Shown here piece by piece: positions 33,283-45,862 of a stretch of DNA of 64,000 nt (the stretch's first letter is position 1; every line of letters starts with the position of its first letter). The DNA lies in contig SGPM01000024.1 in the NCBI GenBank assembly GCA_004802725.1, positions 1 through 64,000 on the forward strand. The letters are read 5' to 3'. The notes under the pieces were generated by a model, which saw nothing but the letters and a program-made list of their open reading frames with translations, had not been told where the DNA came from and made no database searches. Both the position numbers and the translations under genes were made by a program. Origin of the DNA: Antrodiella citrinella (Eukaryota; Basidiomycota; Agaricomycetes; Polyporales; Steccherinaceae).

Positions 33283-35369
33283 ATGCCTCGTATACGAAAA
33301 AGTGCGTTTTGGATGATCGCATGCTCTAAGTGTATTGACGTTTCTTAATAGAAACAAGTAAACGAGGGACTCTGCACCAGCGCGGAAAGATCCAAGCAAA
33401 GGCCTCTGAGACACGGAAAAAGAGAAAGAGAGCAGCCAACAAGAACCCACAATGGAAGAGCAGTGAGTCTATCAATTGAACGGGATGCAAGCAACATACT
33501 CATCATCTACGTCTTAGAACTCACGAAGGATCCTGGCATTCCCAACAACTTCCCGTATAAGGACCAGGTCCTTGCTGAGATCGCCGAGGAGCGGAGACAA
33601 GTGAGTACCATGCCCTGATATCACAGAGACTTTTCGCTGAGTTATAACGCAGCAAATCGTACAAAAGGCCAACAAGAAAAAGGCGGTCCAGCAGCCACCC
33701 GCGGAGGACGAGGGAATTGAAGAGCTCAGCTCCGCACTTTTCTTGACCTCGACGCAAAACGGCATTGTCACAGCTGGTCCCTCTACGTCGAAGACCACTG
33801 ACGAAGCGGATGCAGCGACTCAAGCCGATATTTCGACACTGGACGCTGCAATTGCGCTCGCGGATATCATCGTCGAAGTCCTCGACGCTCGTGATCCCCT
33901 CAGCTACCGCAATCTGCATCTGGAAAAAGTCGTTGAGCAGAAGGAGCGGAAACTGGTTGTATTGCTGAACAAGATTGGTACGTCGCTGGCGTGACCTTAG
34001 TTCGGGTTGGACTGACTTGGGCCCCAGACCTTTGTCCGAAGGAGTCTGTTCAGGCTTGGTTGCATGAACTTAGGCAAGACGCGTCGGTGGTTCCCTTTCA
34101 TTCGGCTTCGGCTTTCATCCCCTCGGAAAATTCAGCTCCACCCGTCAAGAAGCCCGCGTTCAACGATGCCGTTGGTGTTGACGAACTTCTGTCCATATTG
34201 AAGAAGCACGCTGAAGACAAGCCCACAGAACAGTCACTCACTGTGCTTTTCGTGGGGCTGACGAATGTACGTTGTGCTCTTCCTTCTGTAAATCTCTATT
34301 GACGTTTCTTCGTAGGTCGGCAAAAGTTCTGTTGTGAACTCCTTGATTCAGAGAAGCGCAATTCCAATCTACAAAGCGGCACCTAAGCATGAGGGACCGT
34401 CAACGACTACATACCCTCTGGAAGTTTCATTCGAACATGACGGACATAACATTCGGCTGATCGATAGCCCTGGTCTCATGTACCTCGTCGACGCAGATGC
34501 GTCTCCAGCGGACGGTGTCTACGATCCTCGGGTGAGGGATATTCTACTCCGCAACAGAGGCAGGATTGACAAATTGAAGGACCCTTTGCCTGTTGGTACA
34601 TGATTTACGCATACCTTCCGTTCTGGTCCGTCGCTGACGCAGAATCCCATTTCTCTAATAGTGGCAGACATAGTCTCGCGCTGCACACGAGAAGACCTTA
34701 TGCTGTTTTACAACACACCTGCATTCGTGAACGGAGATGTGAGCGCATTCCTGGCTGGTGTAGCGCGTCATCACCAGTTCATCAAGAATGTGCGTTATAT
34801 CTTCAATTATTAAGCTATTATGTTCACTGACTACGTGAAACGAATAGGATGGTGTACCTGACACCGCGGCAGCTTGTCGAATCGTCTTGAAGGACTGGAA
34901 CGCCTGCAAGTTCCCCTACTTCACTCTTCCCGACGCGAAGTCCAATGTCACTGCGAACGTGGCGAGTCACGACGAGATCTTGGCGACACTGAGGTCTCGC
35001 AAGGAGTGGAGGAAGTCTCCTGGCCTGCTCAAGATACGTGCGGGCACGAGCGAGACTCGTCTGCTCGATTTGACTGCTTTGTGGGAGAAGGTTGAGAGTG
35101 AGGAGGATGGCGAGGATGAGGACGTCGATGAGGACGTCGCGGAAGGGGAGGACGATGAGGAGGAGGAGGAAGAGGAAGAGGAAGAGGACGAGTTGGACTC
35201 CGACGAAGACATGGTACCAGAACCTCCCAAGCCAGCAGGGAAACGGAAACGTGTCCAAGAGGTTGCTGCCCGTCCACAGAAAAAGGTGTCCTTTGCGGCC
35301 CCGCCCCGTAAGACCACGAAACCGGCTGCTTCGTCATCGAAGCGAGCGAGTAAACGGGCTCGGAAGTAG
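33283..35369 (+). CDS. Nucleolar GTPase of the GNL3/Nug1 family, with an apparent frameshift
   Basis: Eight exons: 33283-33301, 33352-33462, 33518-33600, 33653-33977, 34028-34266, 34316-34595, 34662-34791 and 34848-35369. The N-terminus is very basic (MPRIRKKTSKRGTLHQRGK), a nucleolar and RNA-binding tail, followed by DPGIPNNFPYKDQ. The G motifs are circularly permuted, as in this family: DARDPLSYR, then NKIDLCPKE (G4), GLTNVGKSS (G1) and DSPGLMY (G3). The C-terminus has a long Glu/Asp run and a KR-rich end. Relatives export and mature pre-60S ribosomes. The exons sum to 1709 nt, two more than a multiple of three. Between FVNGDV and AFLAGVARHH, at about 34737-34743, the frame breaks because GATGTGTGAGC replaces an expected GATGTGAGC-like sequence. 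Both sides are conserved, so this is a real frameshift, an assembly error or unseen processing. Confidence 0.9.
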
Positions 35370-35848
35370 ACACATAACGAAGCTTAGATGCCATGTCTGT
35401 ATTCCTCGTGACTACGTCTTCCAGTGTATTTGACTATGCTCATCCGAGTAACGTGTATACGGTGTGCTGAGTGTCCATCCTCCGCAAGGTCAAGTGGTAT
35501 GGCGGGGACATGCTCGGAAAGGGACGTATTACGAACTAAATCCGTGATACTTTCGCAAAAAGTCTGTCTTGTCCTTGCTATCATGAAACAGCTCTTCACG
35601 ACGCAAAACCCAAAACCCCTCGTTATCGGGGCGGCCAACAAGTCCCTCATTGTCCCCCCTATACACTTCCGGTGCATGGTCGAAGGGGACCAGTCCGAAA
35701 TATGTTAGGATCCCGAATGCCTGGTGCGCGTGCGACAACACAGGGCTGGAGCATCGTATTCATGTTATAACCGGTCATTATGCTTGATGGAACTATATGA
35801 GCATTAAGAGAGTACACAAGATATACGGACAAAATAAAGTCCCAAGAT
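35370..35848 (+). other. Convergent intergenic region, no gene seen
   Basis: Lies between the 3' ends of the nucleolar GTPase (plus) and Rad17 (minus). The overlapping short frames have no protein features. Untranslated regions are expected. Confidence 0.6.
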
Positions 35849-38449
35849 TCAAGCGTCTTCAATATCGTCGTCGTCCAACCAGCCACCCATATCAGCCTCC
35901 GACTGCGGGGGTCTAGCCGTCCCCAAAGCATCTTGACTTTCTGCCATCTCTAGAGCATCTTGCTGCGGATCGTCTTCGTCTGCCAGCTCTGTCAAGCCAG
36001 AAGCACCCTTGGAGAACGACATCCTGGAGAACAGACGATGCGTCTGAGGTGCTACCACTGTACGATGACCTGTACATGTGACATCTACGTCGATACTCGG
36101 AATCTACAGGAAAGGGCGGCATACACGTACCGGCTAAATCCCGAGCTTTCAAAACGCCGCCTAGCTCTAACGCGATGTCCCGACGCGTCCAACCGCCAGC
36201 GCATCCATACTCATCCTGGTACATGACAATGTAAGTAATTCCAAAACGCTTCATCCTCATTGCACGCACCTTCCTTAGCCAATCGTGAACGTCGGCAACA
36301 CCATCTCCTGTTTCTCGCTCCGTCTTCATCACGTCGAAGAACTCAGGTTTGTAAGGTTTCTGACTCCGTCGAGTGACCGGGCAAGGTAAAGAATGTAAAG
36401 TACCTAGACTGACGAGATGAAAACGATGAGGATTTGCAGAGTACCACTGTCAGGGATTTGGTGAGAGGTTGAACAGGGATAAGTGTTATGCTCGGAACAT
36501 ACGTGCTCGCCGCCACTGCAATCAACCCAGCTCAGCCAATCGACGATCCCTCCACATTCGTCGAGTTCGTTGCAATATTGTGTGTAGTTTTGATGAATGT
36601 ATAGGGACAACAAAGATGAGTCGATAGGCGAGTCGGCATAGAGGGCTTCGACATCCACTCTGCTGGCTTTCCTATCGTGCGCCTTCAGATGCTTCGGCAG
36701 ATTGGGCGGGTCCTTCAAACCGACGTCAATAGCTTTATCTCGTTCGATGTCTTTCTTCGAAGATGATGGCGCAGGGGCATCTCCTTTTCCTACAAGCAGG
36801 CATAAGACTTCAGATATCCTGCCAGATATCAAAGCACGTACGTTTATTGTACAGCACTTTGCCGACTAGATGAAATAGGACCAAGCTCTGCTCACGGCGG
36901 GTGACGGCTTCCATGAGCCCTCTATTCAGTGTGACCTTCTTGGCTTTCGTCTTCGACTTTGCTTTGCTGCCAGTACCATCTGAAATACATGCAAACTGAA
37001 GCGCCATAATAGCACTTCTGATGTCACCGTTGGACGTCTCAACGATGACATCCAAAACTTCCTTTGACGGCGGCGATACCGACGACTGCGAGGAGCCAAA
37101 GTGCGAAGAGACCAAATGTTGAAGGGCTTTCTTCATCAGCGTTGGAGCAATGGGATTAAATCTATGTCCTCGTTAGCCTCAAGCAAACGTTCAAAATATT
37201 TAGTACTTACTTGATTTGTGTCACATATGGCGATACCAACAATGAAGGGGGTAGAACAGTCCTGATGTCAACTGCGTCTTTCCCTCCGGGTTTCCAACCC
37301 ATACTCGAGCCCTCCTCTTGACCGGACTCTCCACGGAGGCCAGCATCACTCACAATCACAACGATCGGTGCGATGGGAGGAGAGGAAGTATTGACCACAG
37401 TCTGCAATGCATCATGAAATGCCTGCTGAGTCGGCAAATGAAGTATATTTGGAAGATCTTCCAAAAGAATGACCTGTCTCTTGCCCATGTAGGATGATGA
37501 TGACGCTTGACCAGGAGTGTCACTCGGAGTGAAGATTGGCCGACAGGTGGCGGCACGAGCTACGAATGCTTGGAATTTCTCGCTCAGTCCTTCATGATCG
37601 TCGGAGGAATCTGTAGAAAATTGTTAGAGTGATTCAGATGCGACAAAGGTTTTCCCACTCCAATCTGCATCCTGAGGTGGCCGGTCGTCGATGCCATTTC
37701 TCCACTCCGAGATTTCAAAATCCAGTTCTCTAGCGAGAACTCTGAGCGTAGCGGTCTTTGCAGTACCTGCCGGGCCAGTAAGAACCAGGATACGCTGCAA
37801 AAAGTACGTCAGCACACATTTTTGACAACGAGCCTTGCATTCCTGACGCGGTAGTTGCGAAGCTTGCCTGATGGACCGCCATCAAAAGCTTCCAATAGCC
37901 ATTGTCTAATATCCTGCACTTTCCGCACATGTACTGCCAACGTCTCCTGTAACGCACAGCGTGAGCTGTGACCTGGTAGCGAAGTAAAATGCACACACAC
38001 ACCTCCGACATGGGTTCATACATATCCACCCACATCTGCTCTTGTTGACTGGGCTGGCCTGAAACATCTGCATCCCATGTTGAGACTCAGTCATACACGT
38101 GGAGTAGAAATAAATATGACACGCACCAAGAGTGGGCGGGAGAGGAGGCTTCCTCTGAACCTTCGCCTTCCCTTTCCCTTTCAGATCACCCTGACTCCCG
38201 GAGGGTAATTGAGACTGAGACGGTTGACTGCCTGTCAAGTCAAACACCGGAGCTTTCGAGAGCTAGAAACTGTCCTGCGTCAGTTCGGATGTCCTATATT
38301 CGTGCTGGGTTGTTGCTGCTTACGGATATAAGCGGTTTCTGCTTCTGCTTCTTGGCCGCTGGTGGACCGACAGGATCTAGCTTGAGCGTGCTGGTTCTGG
38401 ACGACGATGGCTTTGCCCGCTTTGACGAGGACGATGGTTTGGGAGGCAT
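35849..38449 (-). CDS. RAD17: Rad17-like checkpoint clamp loader
   Basis: Multi-exon minus-strand gene starting MPPKPSSSSKRAKPSSS. The AAA+ core is recognisable: ETLAVHVRKVQDIRQWLLEA, Walker A in VLTGPAGTAKTATLRVLA, the EISEWRNG segment after it, and a Walker B-like VILLEDLPN. Later come FNPIAPTLMKKAL, SNGDIRSAIMALQFAC (sensor 2 region with the R-S-A-I-M-x-L-Q motif) and ALYADSPIDSSLLSLYIHQN, which matches the collar region of Rad17/Rad24. The C-terminal tail is acidic and ends GGWLDDDDIEDA. Rad17 binds RFC2-5 and loads the 9-1-1 clamp on damaged DNA to start ATR-type checkpoint signalling. Walker A has threonine-alanine where many relatives have cysteine-glycine before the lysine. Exon borders were not all fixed, but each conserved block is in an open frame. 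Confidence 0.92.
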
Positions 38450-38818
38450 GGTGGCTATGTGTGCAAAACTCTCGAGTCCGTGGCGAGTGATGAGCTCGAC
38501 AGTTGTGCAGTATTCAAAATGATAGTCTTCAATGACACGCCATTGGGTCCACAGAAGTGAGCAAGGATATTACGACGCGATTGCCAAGGAGTTGTATGTG
38601 ATGAGTGAACGGAAGAGACGCGTTTGACATTGCAGTCGCGTCGCGGTATTGGGCGCTACTTGAAATATCATACTCATCGACGTGACATGAAACTTGGATT
38701 CTACAATGAGACTTTCTTCCCATGATATGTATATCCCAGAGTAAACGCATTACATAGAAGATCGTACAGCAAGCCAGATATAGAACACCACAAGGGTCCA
38801 AAGAAAATCCAATTTCAG
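38450..38818 (-). other. Upstream region of RAD17
   Basis: 370 bp between the start of RAD17 and the stop of the next minus-strand gene. No gene seen. It should contain the RAD17 promoter and the 3' UTR of its neighbour. Confidence 0.6.
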
Positions 38819-40618
38819 TCAATATTCGTCGTACGCAGGAGGAAGCGTCCCTCGGCGTAAGTTATTGAACCAACTCTCCCGACGAACCCGCCCACCAGCT
38901 ACACTGATTCCACCATCCACTTCGCGGCGGCCAAGACCAGGTGGTACGAGACTCAGTTGGGACTCATTGGCTGGGAAGTCCGCCTCATCTGTGCGCACAG
39001 AGGGCGCGTTGACAACCTCCCTGCGTAACTTAGCCGAAGGATTTCGAGGAGATGAAGATTTGGAGGATGCGACGGAGACAGAAGATAGGTTTGTGGGTGG
39101 GTATGTCGTGGTCGAATTCGACGGTGGGTATCCTGATGGAGAGCTCCCTGACGCGCCGTCAGATGAGTACCCCCAGGGGTCGAGACGAACGGTCTGGAAA
39201 GGTGGTTCAACGAAGTGCTTTCGCGGCCGTGCTGACGCCGTCATGTCGGCAGACGTAGGTTGACTGAGTAGGCTGTCCGTCGCTCCGTTGAACTGTGTAA
39301 TCATGACACGTCCGACGGCGTTTCCTTCCGCTGACAGCGTGAAGGAGATGAGCGGAAAACAACATAAAGCAAAAGTAGAAGTACACAAAACACGAACCTG
39401 GACGCTCGACAAAAACCACATCAGGTTCGTTTGTGGTATGAATGGAACCAGCAACATCGAACGGGTGTATCACTTGTGCCTTTGCGAGGGATGGATCGAA
39501 CTTCAAGTTGTCATCGGCTAATAGATCTGTTGAAAGGTGGAGACAATCATGAGAAAGCATAGAATAGTGCCTCCGCCCTTGTCGGACACAAAATACAACA
39601 CCTACCTATCTCCGGTTGCCGTCGTCTTCGTTGCTTTCTCCTGTACCACAGAACTGCGAGAGCGATGATGACCATACTCAGCACGATGGCGACCACTGCA
39701 AGACCGATTGCTAATGGATTAGGGCCGGAAGGCTTTCCCAAAGAACCCGTGACGGATGGTGGATCGGCAGTTGGAGAAATGGAGAACGACCCGATGCTTG
39801 CAGTTGATGGAAACACGTTACTAGTACCGCCAGTTGTTTTCGGAGGTGTGTGCGAGGAGGTGTTTTCGAGGAGAGAAGTGGGGGCGGAAGGGTGACCATT
39901 CAGCGTACCAGCAGCAAGATCGCAAGTCTGAGCTATAGCAAATTCAATTCAGTGATAATGATAGGTTAATGAATGGCCTTACTTCCTGAGGTAGTGGAGA
40001 AAGGACTGGTCGTGATATTCTGTCCGCTGCTATCAGCAAGTATAACAACAACGGGAGCATCTACAAGCTATTGAGCTCAAGCCTAGAATTCAAAAATCGT
40101 GAAGTACGTGCCTGGACCAATATCAACAGGGTCCCAGTCAAAGTTGTTGTCGTTGAGTACTACGCCAGTCTCAACGATTTGACCCTGTACCAGCCTGTCA
40201 AAATTTCAAAAGGTTTCAGATCGAACAATCGCAAGAGGGGGGACAAGACTCACCAGGTCTTATCACAGACAACAGGATGAATGAATAACGATGAGCTTAG
40301 ATGCGAAAACAATTCGAATGGTGCTCACGAGCGTGTAAGGAGCTGTCACTCGAGGTATGAGCATACTATCCAAGGTGGATAAGCAACAGGAAACACACCT
40401 TCGCCTCCTTCCCAGACAATGTTTGTGTCATTGCATACAACTAGGTTGCTGAATCTGTTCGCTATTCGACAATTAAGCCAAACAGCAAATAACTAGAGCA
40501 CTTACGACGACGTGAACTGCAGTTGGCTCGAAGTTGGGCGGCGCTGGGCACTAGCTGCACTCATGATAAATACGAAGGTGCATATGTTGCAGACAAAAGA
40601 GCGGGTTCCGAAACTCAT
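38819..40618 (-). CDS. Single-pass membrane protein with secreted Ser/Thr-rich ectodomain
   Basis: Starts at 40618 with a signal peptide (MSFGTRSFVCNICTFVFIM, cleavage likely after SAASAQ). Small exons then carry ectodomain pieces: SFSNLVVCNDTNIVWEGG and IVETGVVLNDNNFDWDPV. These resemble the short beta-sandwich ectodomain common in agaricomycete surface proteins. A Ser/Thr/Pro-rich stalk precedes one helix, NPLAIGLAVVAIVLSMVIIA, followed by a stop-transfer LWYRRKQRRRRQ. The cytoplasmic tail of about 240 residues is disordered, Ser/Pro-rich, and ends NLRRGTLPPAYDEY, with a P-P-x-Y-like motif. The layout recalls wall-sensing or adhesion proteins, but the function is not known. The final exon ends with a stop at 38819-38821. 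Confidence 0.78.
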
Positions 40619-41870
40619 CCGCAACACGTCTCCACCTCAACACAGTTTGGGGGTCGAACGACGCGCCGTCGGGTCCAGAGCAAAAGAGTGGATGAGGAGG
40701 CCAGAGACGAAGTCAGAAGAGAGGAAGAGCAGACGAATCAGCGCTGGGTGTCCTGTTCGCAATATAAAGACCGTTGCTTCCTGCACATTGCCTCCACACC
40801 GCGTCCAACCCACGCCTGTCAAATAAGAACATATCTCATCAGTCGACCCCCGAATTTCCGAGAGAGGTGAACAGTTGTCGAATGTCAGGGTTGTCGGACA
40901 ACCAGTGGAATTCCGCCTGCATATGCGCATGATCATATGATTTGCAAGTTTTTCGTAGTAACTTGGAGCTCAGAGGAACTTCTCATCTGAGGATGAGAAA
41001 CTCAATGACGCCACAGCGGTGCCGCCTTTCCTTACATACAAAGATCACTGGTTCTTTCGAGATTTCTGTGGGATAGATATGAGTACTAGTTCTGTACATG
41101 CACAGGGTTGACGTGGAAGCTCTCGTGCATAATTGAAACACTCACAGGCGAGACGGAGACAGAGCGAACAAGCTGCCCGCTTATCATTATTGAAGTGTCC
41201 CTGGATATCAAACTCTTCAAGTATCGCCAAATATGAGCCATGCATGAGAACAGTCGTTACTCAAGTTGTCCCGTTCGTAGAAAGACGGCACCGGGAGGTC
41301 TCCGTTCTCCGAGTCCGCGAGTGTGTGTCAAGAAAGAAAGAAGAAACGCACTTGAGATCTCATGGGAAGCTTCAAACATAGGAATCCGGTCACCAGTCTG
41401 CGGGCTGGAATTTGCACATATGACTGTTCACCGAGAATGCCAGCAGATTGTGAACCAAAGTCTTCAGTGAGGCGTAGGCCGCCAGCAAGCTGTGTGTCAC
41501 TGTGATTTATCATTTCGAAGCGTCTGAATCATTGAATTCGAATGTGACGGAATCTCGTCACAATTTAATAGTCTTTGACTCTCTGCCCGTGGTATCGCGA
41601 GATTGACGCGATTTCAACACCATTACAGACGTTTGTAACCCGTAAGAACACAACCTTTGGCAAAGGATGTTATAGTCCAGGTCTGATGTGACTGCAGAGT
41701 ATAGTTGGCCTGTTGCCGAACGCGGCGTATTTCCGAAGATTAGCAAGCATATCGAGGCTCTGAGATCTAACTCTCGTTGAACCCCTTCCACTTGAACATT
41801 GAACTGCAACATCCTGTACGGTCACCACCAGCAGTAACGAACACCTCTTCGAAGACTTTAGGTTTTCGTC
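40619..41870 (+). other. Divergent intergenic region, no gene seen
   Basis: 1.25 kb upstream of both the membrane protein (minus) and 3-hydroxyanthranilate dioxygenase (plus). Several 60-115-codon frames overlap each other and show no domain. Confidence 0.6.
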
Positions 41871-42577
41871 ATGCCTCTCGGACCCCCTATCAACTTCCCC
41901 AAATGGCTTTCTGAGAACTCGCAGCTCTTGAAGCCTCCGGTCAACAACTTTTGCTTATACTCCGGAAAAGACTATGTGATCATGGTGGTTGGAGGTCCCA
42001 ACGAACGAAATGACTACCACATGAACGAAACCGAGGTATGTTACCTGTTCTTGATCTAATGTGATACACGCCCCAAGTCGTGGTTCATCCCCTTCAGGAA
42101 TGGTTTTACCAGCACAAGGGTGGGATGCTTTTGCGGGTTGTGGACGGGGAAGAGTTCAGGGATATTCGAATTGAAGAGGGAGAGATGTTCCTCCTGCCCG
42201 GTACGTCTGCGCCACTTATATATGACAGCGGTCACGCTAACGATCATTATCTTCCACAGCTAACACTCCCCACAATCCGGTTCGGTTCGCCGACACTATT
42301 GGACTGGTCGTAGAACGGGTACGACCTGATGATGCTACCGGTACGTCGTCGATATGGGGACATCGTTTCACATCGGCCAACTCGTTATCGTATATCTCCA
42401 GACCGTCTCCGCTGGTACTGCAAGTCGCCCGCGCACAACAAGCCAACTATCATCCGCGAGGAGGCCTTCCACGTCACTGACCTCGGAACACAATTGAGGC
42501 CCCTTATTCAGAACTGGATGTCAAATCCGAACGTCAGGAAGTGCGGAGAATGTGGTGTGACAGCCGAAGCCAAGTGA
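41871..42577 (+). CDS. BNA1: 3-hydroxyanthranilate 3,4-dioxygenase
   Basis: Four exons, 41871-42035, 42098-42200, 42260-42340 and 42402-42577, sum to 525 nt and encode 174 aa, the standard length. The enzyme is a cytosolic non-haem iron cupin that opens the ring of 3-hydroxyanthranilate in the kynurenine route from tryptophan to NAD. The expected iron ligands are visible: His50 in NDYHMN, Glu56 in ETEEWFYQ and His94 in NTPHNPVRF. The cupin strands [10 protein letters not shown] and [12 protein letters not shown] are intact, as are [12 protein letters not shown] and the C-terminal CGECG pair of the second, rubredoxin-like metal site. No regulatory element was recognised. Confidence 0.95.
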
Positions 42578-43058
42578 ATAGCCTTGTTCGGAGGGCAACG
42601 TTTACCTTGTATGTAACTCTATGTTGTAGCTCTGACAGGAAAGGAGAGGGGTATTGTTTTGCATGTATCGCCGTGGCACCGTACGTGCTACAAACAACCG
42701 CCGACTAAATCACATACGAATCAGGACGATGGCTCTAGATGATGCAAGGCCTTATGATGCAAGGCCTTTTTGTATGCCGTACCACTGCAACGTACAGGAA
42801 ACGACCCAGACTATGATGACGATCTTGGATGAGGTTACCATTTGCGGCATACGAATAGACTTTCGGGATATGCCGCTGGTGTGGACGTCATAGTGGTTCA
42901 AGTTCATGGTCTGGAGGACAAACGCAGTAGAAATAGCGTAGCACTCCGCAATGATGTCAGGGGAAATTGCGTATATAAACCTCAACAAACGCTGCGACGA
43001 TAGTAGTTATCCAAAACCACACACCGTAACATTCCCATCTTCTCCATACAACCAAAAC
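42578..43058 (+). other. Intergenic, no gene seen
   Basis: 3' flank of the dioxygenase and upstream region of the small Gly/Gln-rich gene. Contains the 15-bp direct repeat at 42739-42768. Confidence 0.6.
42739..42768 (+). repeat. Perfect 15-bp direct repeat
   Basis: Two abutting copies of ATGATGCAAGGCCTT, followed by a T run. Confidence 0.9.
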
Positions 43059-43488
43059 ATGTCCAGTGACAACTCGAACGCCGGCTACGAGAGCATCTCT
43101 CAGGACCAGCAGGGTATGGGCGGCGGTGCCGGAACCCAGGGTAGCGGCGTCGCAGGAGGCTACGAGGGCTCGCAGAACCAAGCTGGAGGTGGCGCGCAGA
43201 TGGGTAACACCCAAGCGGGCACAGGACAGAAGCAGGACTGGCTTGATAAGGGTATCACGTCCGTCGGAAAGAAGCTTGGGTTCAACGTGGTAAGCTTCGT
43301 CTTTGGTTCATTGACGTCCTTGACCCTAACGATGTACGACGTTGACCGCAGAGCGAGTCGAATGCCGACAAAGCTGGTGACTTCATGAACAAGGAAGCCA
43401 AGCAATACGGAGGTATGTTCTCGCATATCTTCTGCTGAACGGATACTCATTAACCGAAACAGGCCATAATTTGCCTGGTGTTCAGTAG
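43059..43488 (+). CDS. Small hydrophilic Gly/Gln-rich protein, 105 aa
   Basis: Three exons, 43059-43289, 43352-43412 and 43463-43488, sum to 318 nt. The first half is Gly-, Gln-, Ser- and Asn-rich and disordered. The second half has a short amphipathic pattern (QDWLDKGITSVGKKLGFNV, then NADKAGDFMNKEAKQYG) and ends GHNLPGVQ. There is no signal peptide or Cys. The composition resembles hydrophilin-like or stress-related small proteins, which often carry D-K-x-G-D-F-x-N-K-type repeats, but I do not recognise a named family. Confidence 0.7.
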
Positions 43489-45505
43489 AAGGCTCCTTGC
43501 GACGAATTGTAAAATTTGGATTCTGTATCAAATAGTGTAATTGTTCAGCAGTTCCGAAACACATATTGCGCACCGCGGGAAGTTTGTGACGATATTGCAG
43601 CCGATGATACTTGTGAGACACATTCTTCGACGTTCCTGTGTGGCAGGGGGTGAGTAAATATGGGCTCAGCGCTCAACACGTCCAATCTTCTCTACGGGCT
43701 GGGCAAGTCAGACGCAGCCTCAGACATGTACACAATGTGCTATCCGTCATGCCCACAGGAACATCGCTGATGGGACACCGTCTTATTTCTGGTGGTCAGA
43801 GTTCCACTGGCAGTTGAGAAGAGTTGGACACTTGAATTAGTCTGGTCCGATTTAAGGGACTTTGGCGAGGGGTCTGCAATAGCCTCTTTGGGATGTATGA
43901 CACATGGGACGGCACGCGCGGCTTGCGATTAGATGATTTGAGCTCGTTCGTTGACATGCTCTTCTACCAAGTACATGCAGTACTCATGAGCTACGATTGC
44001 TGCTGTTATACTTCAAAGTTAATAGCTCAGCAATCCTCGGTGCCGCAAACATCAGTGAGTCTGCAAATTCATCTGCGTGAAGTTCTCTCAACGGATCTAC
44101 ACAGATTTCAGCCGTAGCTGCACTTTCTAAACGGTGTTGACTACTGGTAACTCGGTACTAGTATTCATTGCTGAGGCGGGGATTGGGAACTGTACTACAA
44201 GGCTTATACAATCCTGCTGTGACCGCTCATCGCCTCAATCGCAAGCCCTTCTGGACTGAACATCCCTTCACGGAACCAGTGTATGTTTGGTAGCGGAACA
44301 TCTGGTAATCTCAGGTGCGTGATTTCATCTCTATTCCTTCAGCTGACACCCTTGCTACCTTGCAGGGTTGCACTGTACTTCACATCCCTCATTGAGCTGC
44401 ACCGCAACGACTCGGAGTCCCTCGCACACGGTGTCGAGATAGCTGCCATTGCCTGAGGCGTGAAGTTGCCGTGAACGTCCTCTCCGCTCTCCACCGTCCG
44501 GTCCATCTTCGGCACGATGTCGATCTTGAAGGTGATTGGGATGCATGAGTGATTCCACTTGTTTCTGGAATCATGTGAGTTTGCTAGATTTTGGCTGAAG
44601 CATGCGTACTCACTGGTTCTATTCAAAGGTGTACAAGATGTTGTTGCAAGTTGGTACAAGCTCAGTACTGAAACTATCTGACATGAAGTAAGCTTCACCG
44701 CTAGCTGTGCAGATGCAGAATTTATCCAAGTTTCTGCGTGATATGCAGAAGCTCTTCCCTTACCTCCCCTGTAATAGGATATATGGGATATGATTACTTG
44801 TTTATGTGTGGCGAGACCTCTACTGTGTGCTCATTTCTGTTGATGCTGCAAGTTTGTCAGGACTCAAGTGCTACGAGGAAGCTCAGGCTCGTGCGACGTG
44901 CATGCACTCGCAGTCTCACAATCATAGTTGGGGGTTCAAGATCCGAATTGTATTATCTGCACCCTGCTCTACTGTATTGCTAGTACTGTTTACTTATCAA
45001 TGGGATGGTCATTCTGCGCACCTGTTCAAAGTACTTGCTATTTACTCTCAGACTGACACTGACCAGCCCATCGTGCTCCGAGGCTGCTGACATGTTTAGG
45101 GTAGGTCAAAACCCCTTCGAGTTGCAGCTTATCGCCGGCCTTATCGCCTATTGCAGGCCCCGCGCCAAAGGTCCTTATTTCGAAGCAGACCTTAACTACA
45201 GACGATCGACGCGGCAGCTCATCGGATTATTAAGGTTACTAGCCACGCAGACTATGGAATGGCTACTACTACTAGCCGCGGACTGTTTGGTCGTGTTTGG
45301 ATCCGACTGCAAACCGTTGGGGAGCACGCTGGGAAATAGACGCGCATAGGAAATAGGCCAGAGTACATATATCCGTTGCCCCAACCCCCCTCCTCCTCGC
45401 TCTTTTCACCTGCCATCATCCTCCTCGACGCCCAGACACGATCCACTCACGACCAGTCTCCTCCCAAAGGCGTCTCCACTACTCTTATTGCATTAACTAT
45501 CAAAA
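43489..45505 (+). other. Mostly empty 2-kb interval
   Basis: No recognisable gene apart from the weak candidate at 44339-44698. Frames at 43893-44117 and 44738-45349 have no features. Confidence 0.55.
44339..44698 (-). CDS. Candidate small secreted protein
   Basis: A minus-strand frame of 119 codons begins with a plausible signal peptide (MKLTSCQIVSVLSLYQLA). A 49-nt stretch starting GTGAGT and ending TTCCAG could be an intron. If removed, the frame changes and gives a shorter Cys-containing C-terminus (YLDTVCEGLRVVAVQLNEG, then CEVQCNPAR). Both versions are possible. No family recognised. Confidence 0.33.
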   Translation of the reverse strand: MKLTSCQIVSVLSLYQLATTSCTPLNRTSEYACFSQNLANSHDSRNKWNHSCIPITFKIDIVPKMDRTVESGEDVHGNFTPQAMAAISTPCARDSESLRCSSMRDVKYSATLQGSKGVS

Positions 45506-45862
45506 ATGGGTATGTTCAATTTGCCGTCTCACTCGACCCACATTCGTTGACTAAACCCGACCTGAAATGTAGCCACCATGACCATGCACGCACGCTCCTT
45601 CGCCCCCATGGCGAATAAGCCGTCCACATCCTCGCCCCTCGCGTCGAACAGCTCACCGCGTCCTCTGCATCAACGAAATAACTCCTCTCCTGCGTTCCCC
45701 ACGTCACGACCTCTCCGCCCCTTCCCTTCTATCAACATCCCCCTTAACAAGCGTTCGAATGGTGCTTCCGCTAAACCCATAAAGATTATTGAACCGCCAA
45801 AGAACTTCCGGGGGGAGTGGGTCCTGAACCTCACACAGGCAGAGTTTGGCAGACAGGACTGA
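45506..45862 (+). CDS. Hypothetical Ser/Pro-rich protein, 97 aa
   Basis: Two exons, 45506-45509 and 45573-45862, sum to 294 nt. The first exon is only ATG plus one base, joined at a canonical GTATGT donor. A start at 45578 inside exon 2 is the simpler alternative. The first 60 residues are Ser-, Pro- and Arg-rich and disordered. The C-terminus, IKIIEPPKNFRGEWVLNLTQ, looks folded or peptide-like and is the part most likely to be conserved. Unknown function. Confidence 0.5.

Noticed and set aside
35156..35195. GAG/GAA triplet run
   Set aside because: It is coding: the acidic stretch of the nucleolar GTPase, not a free microsatellite.
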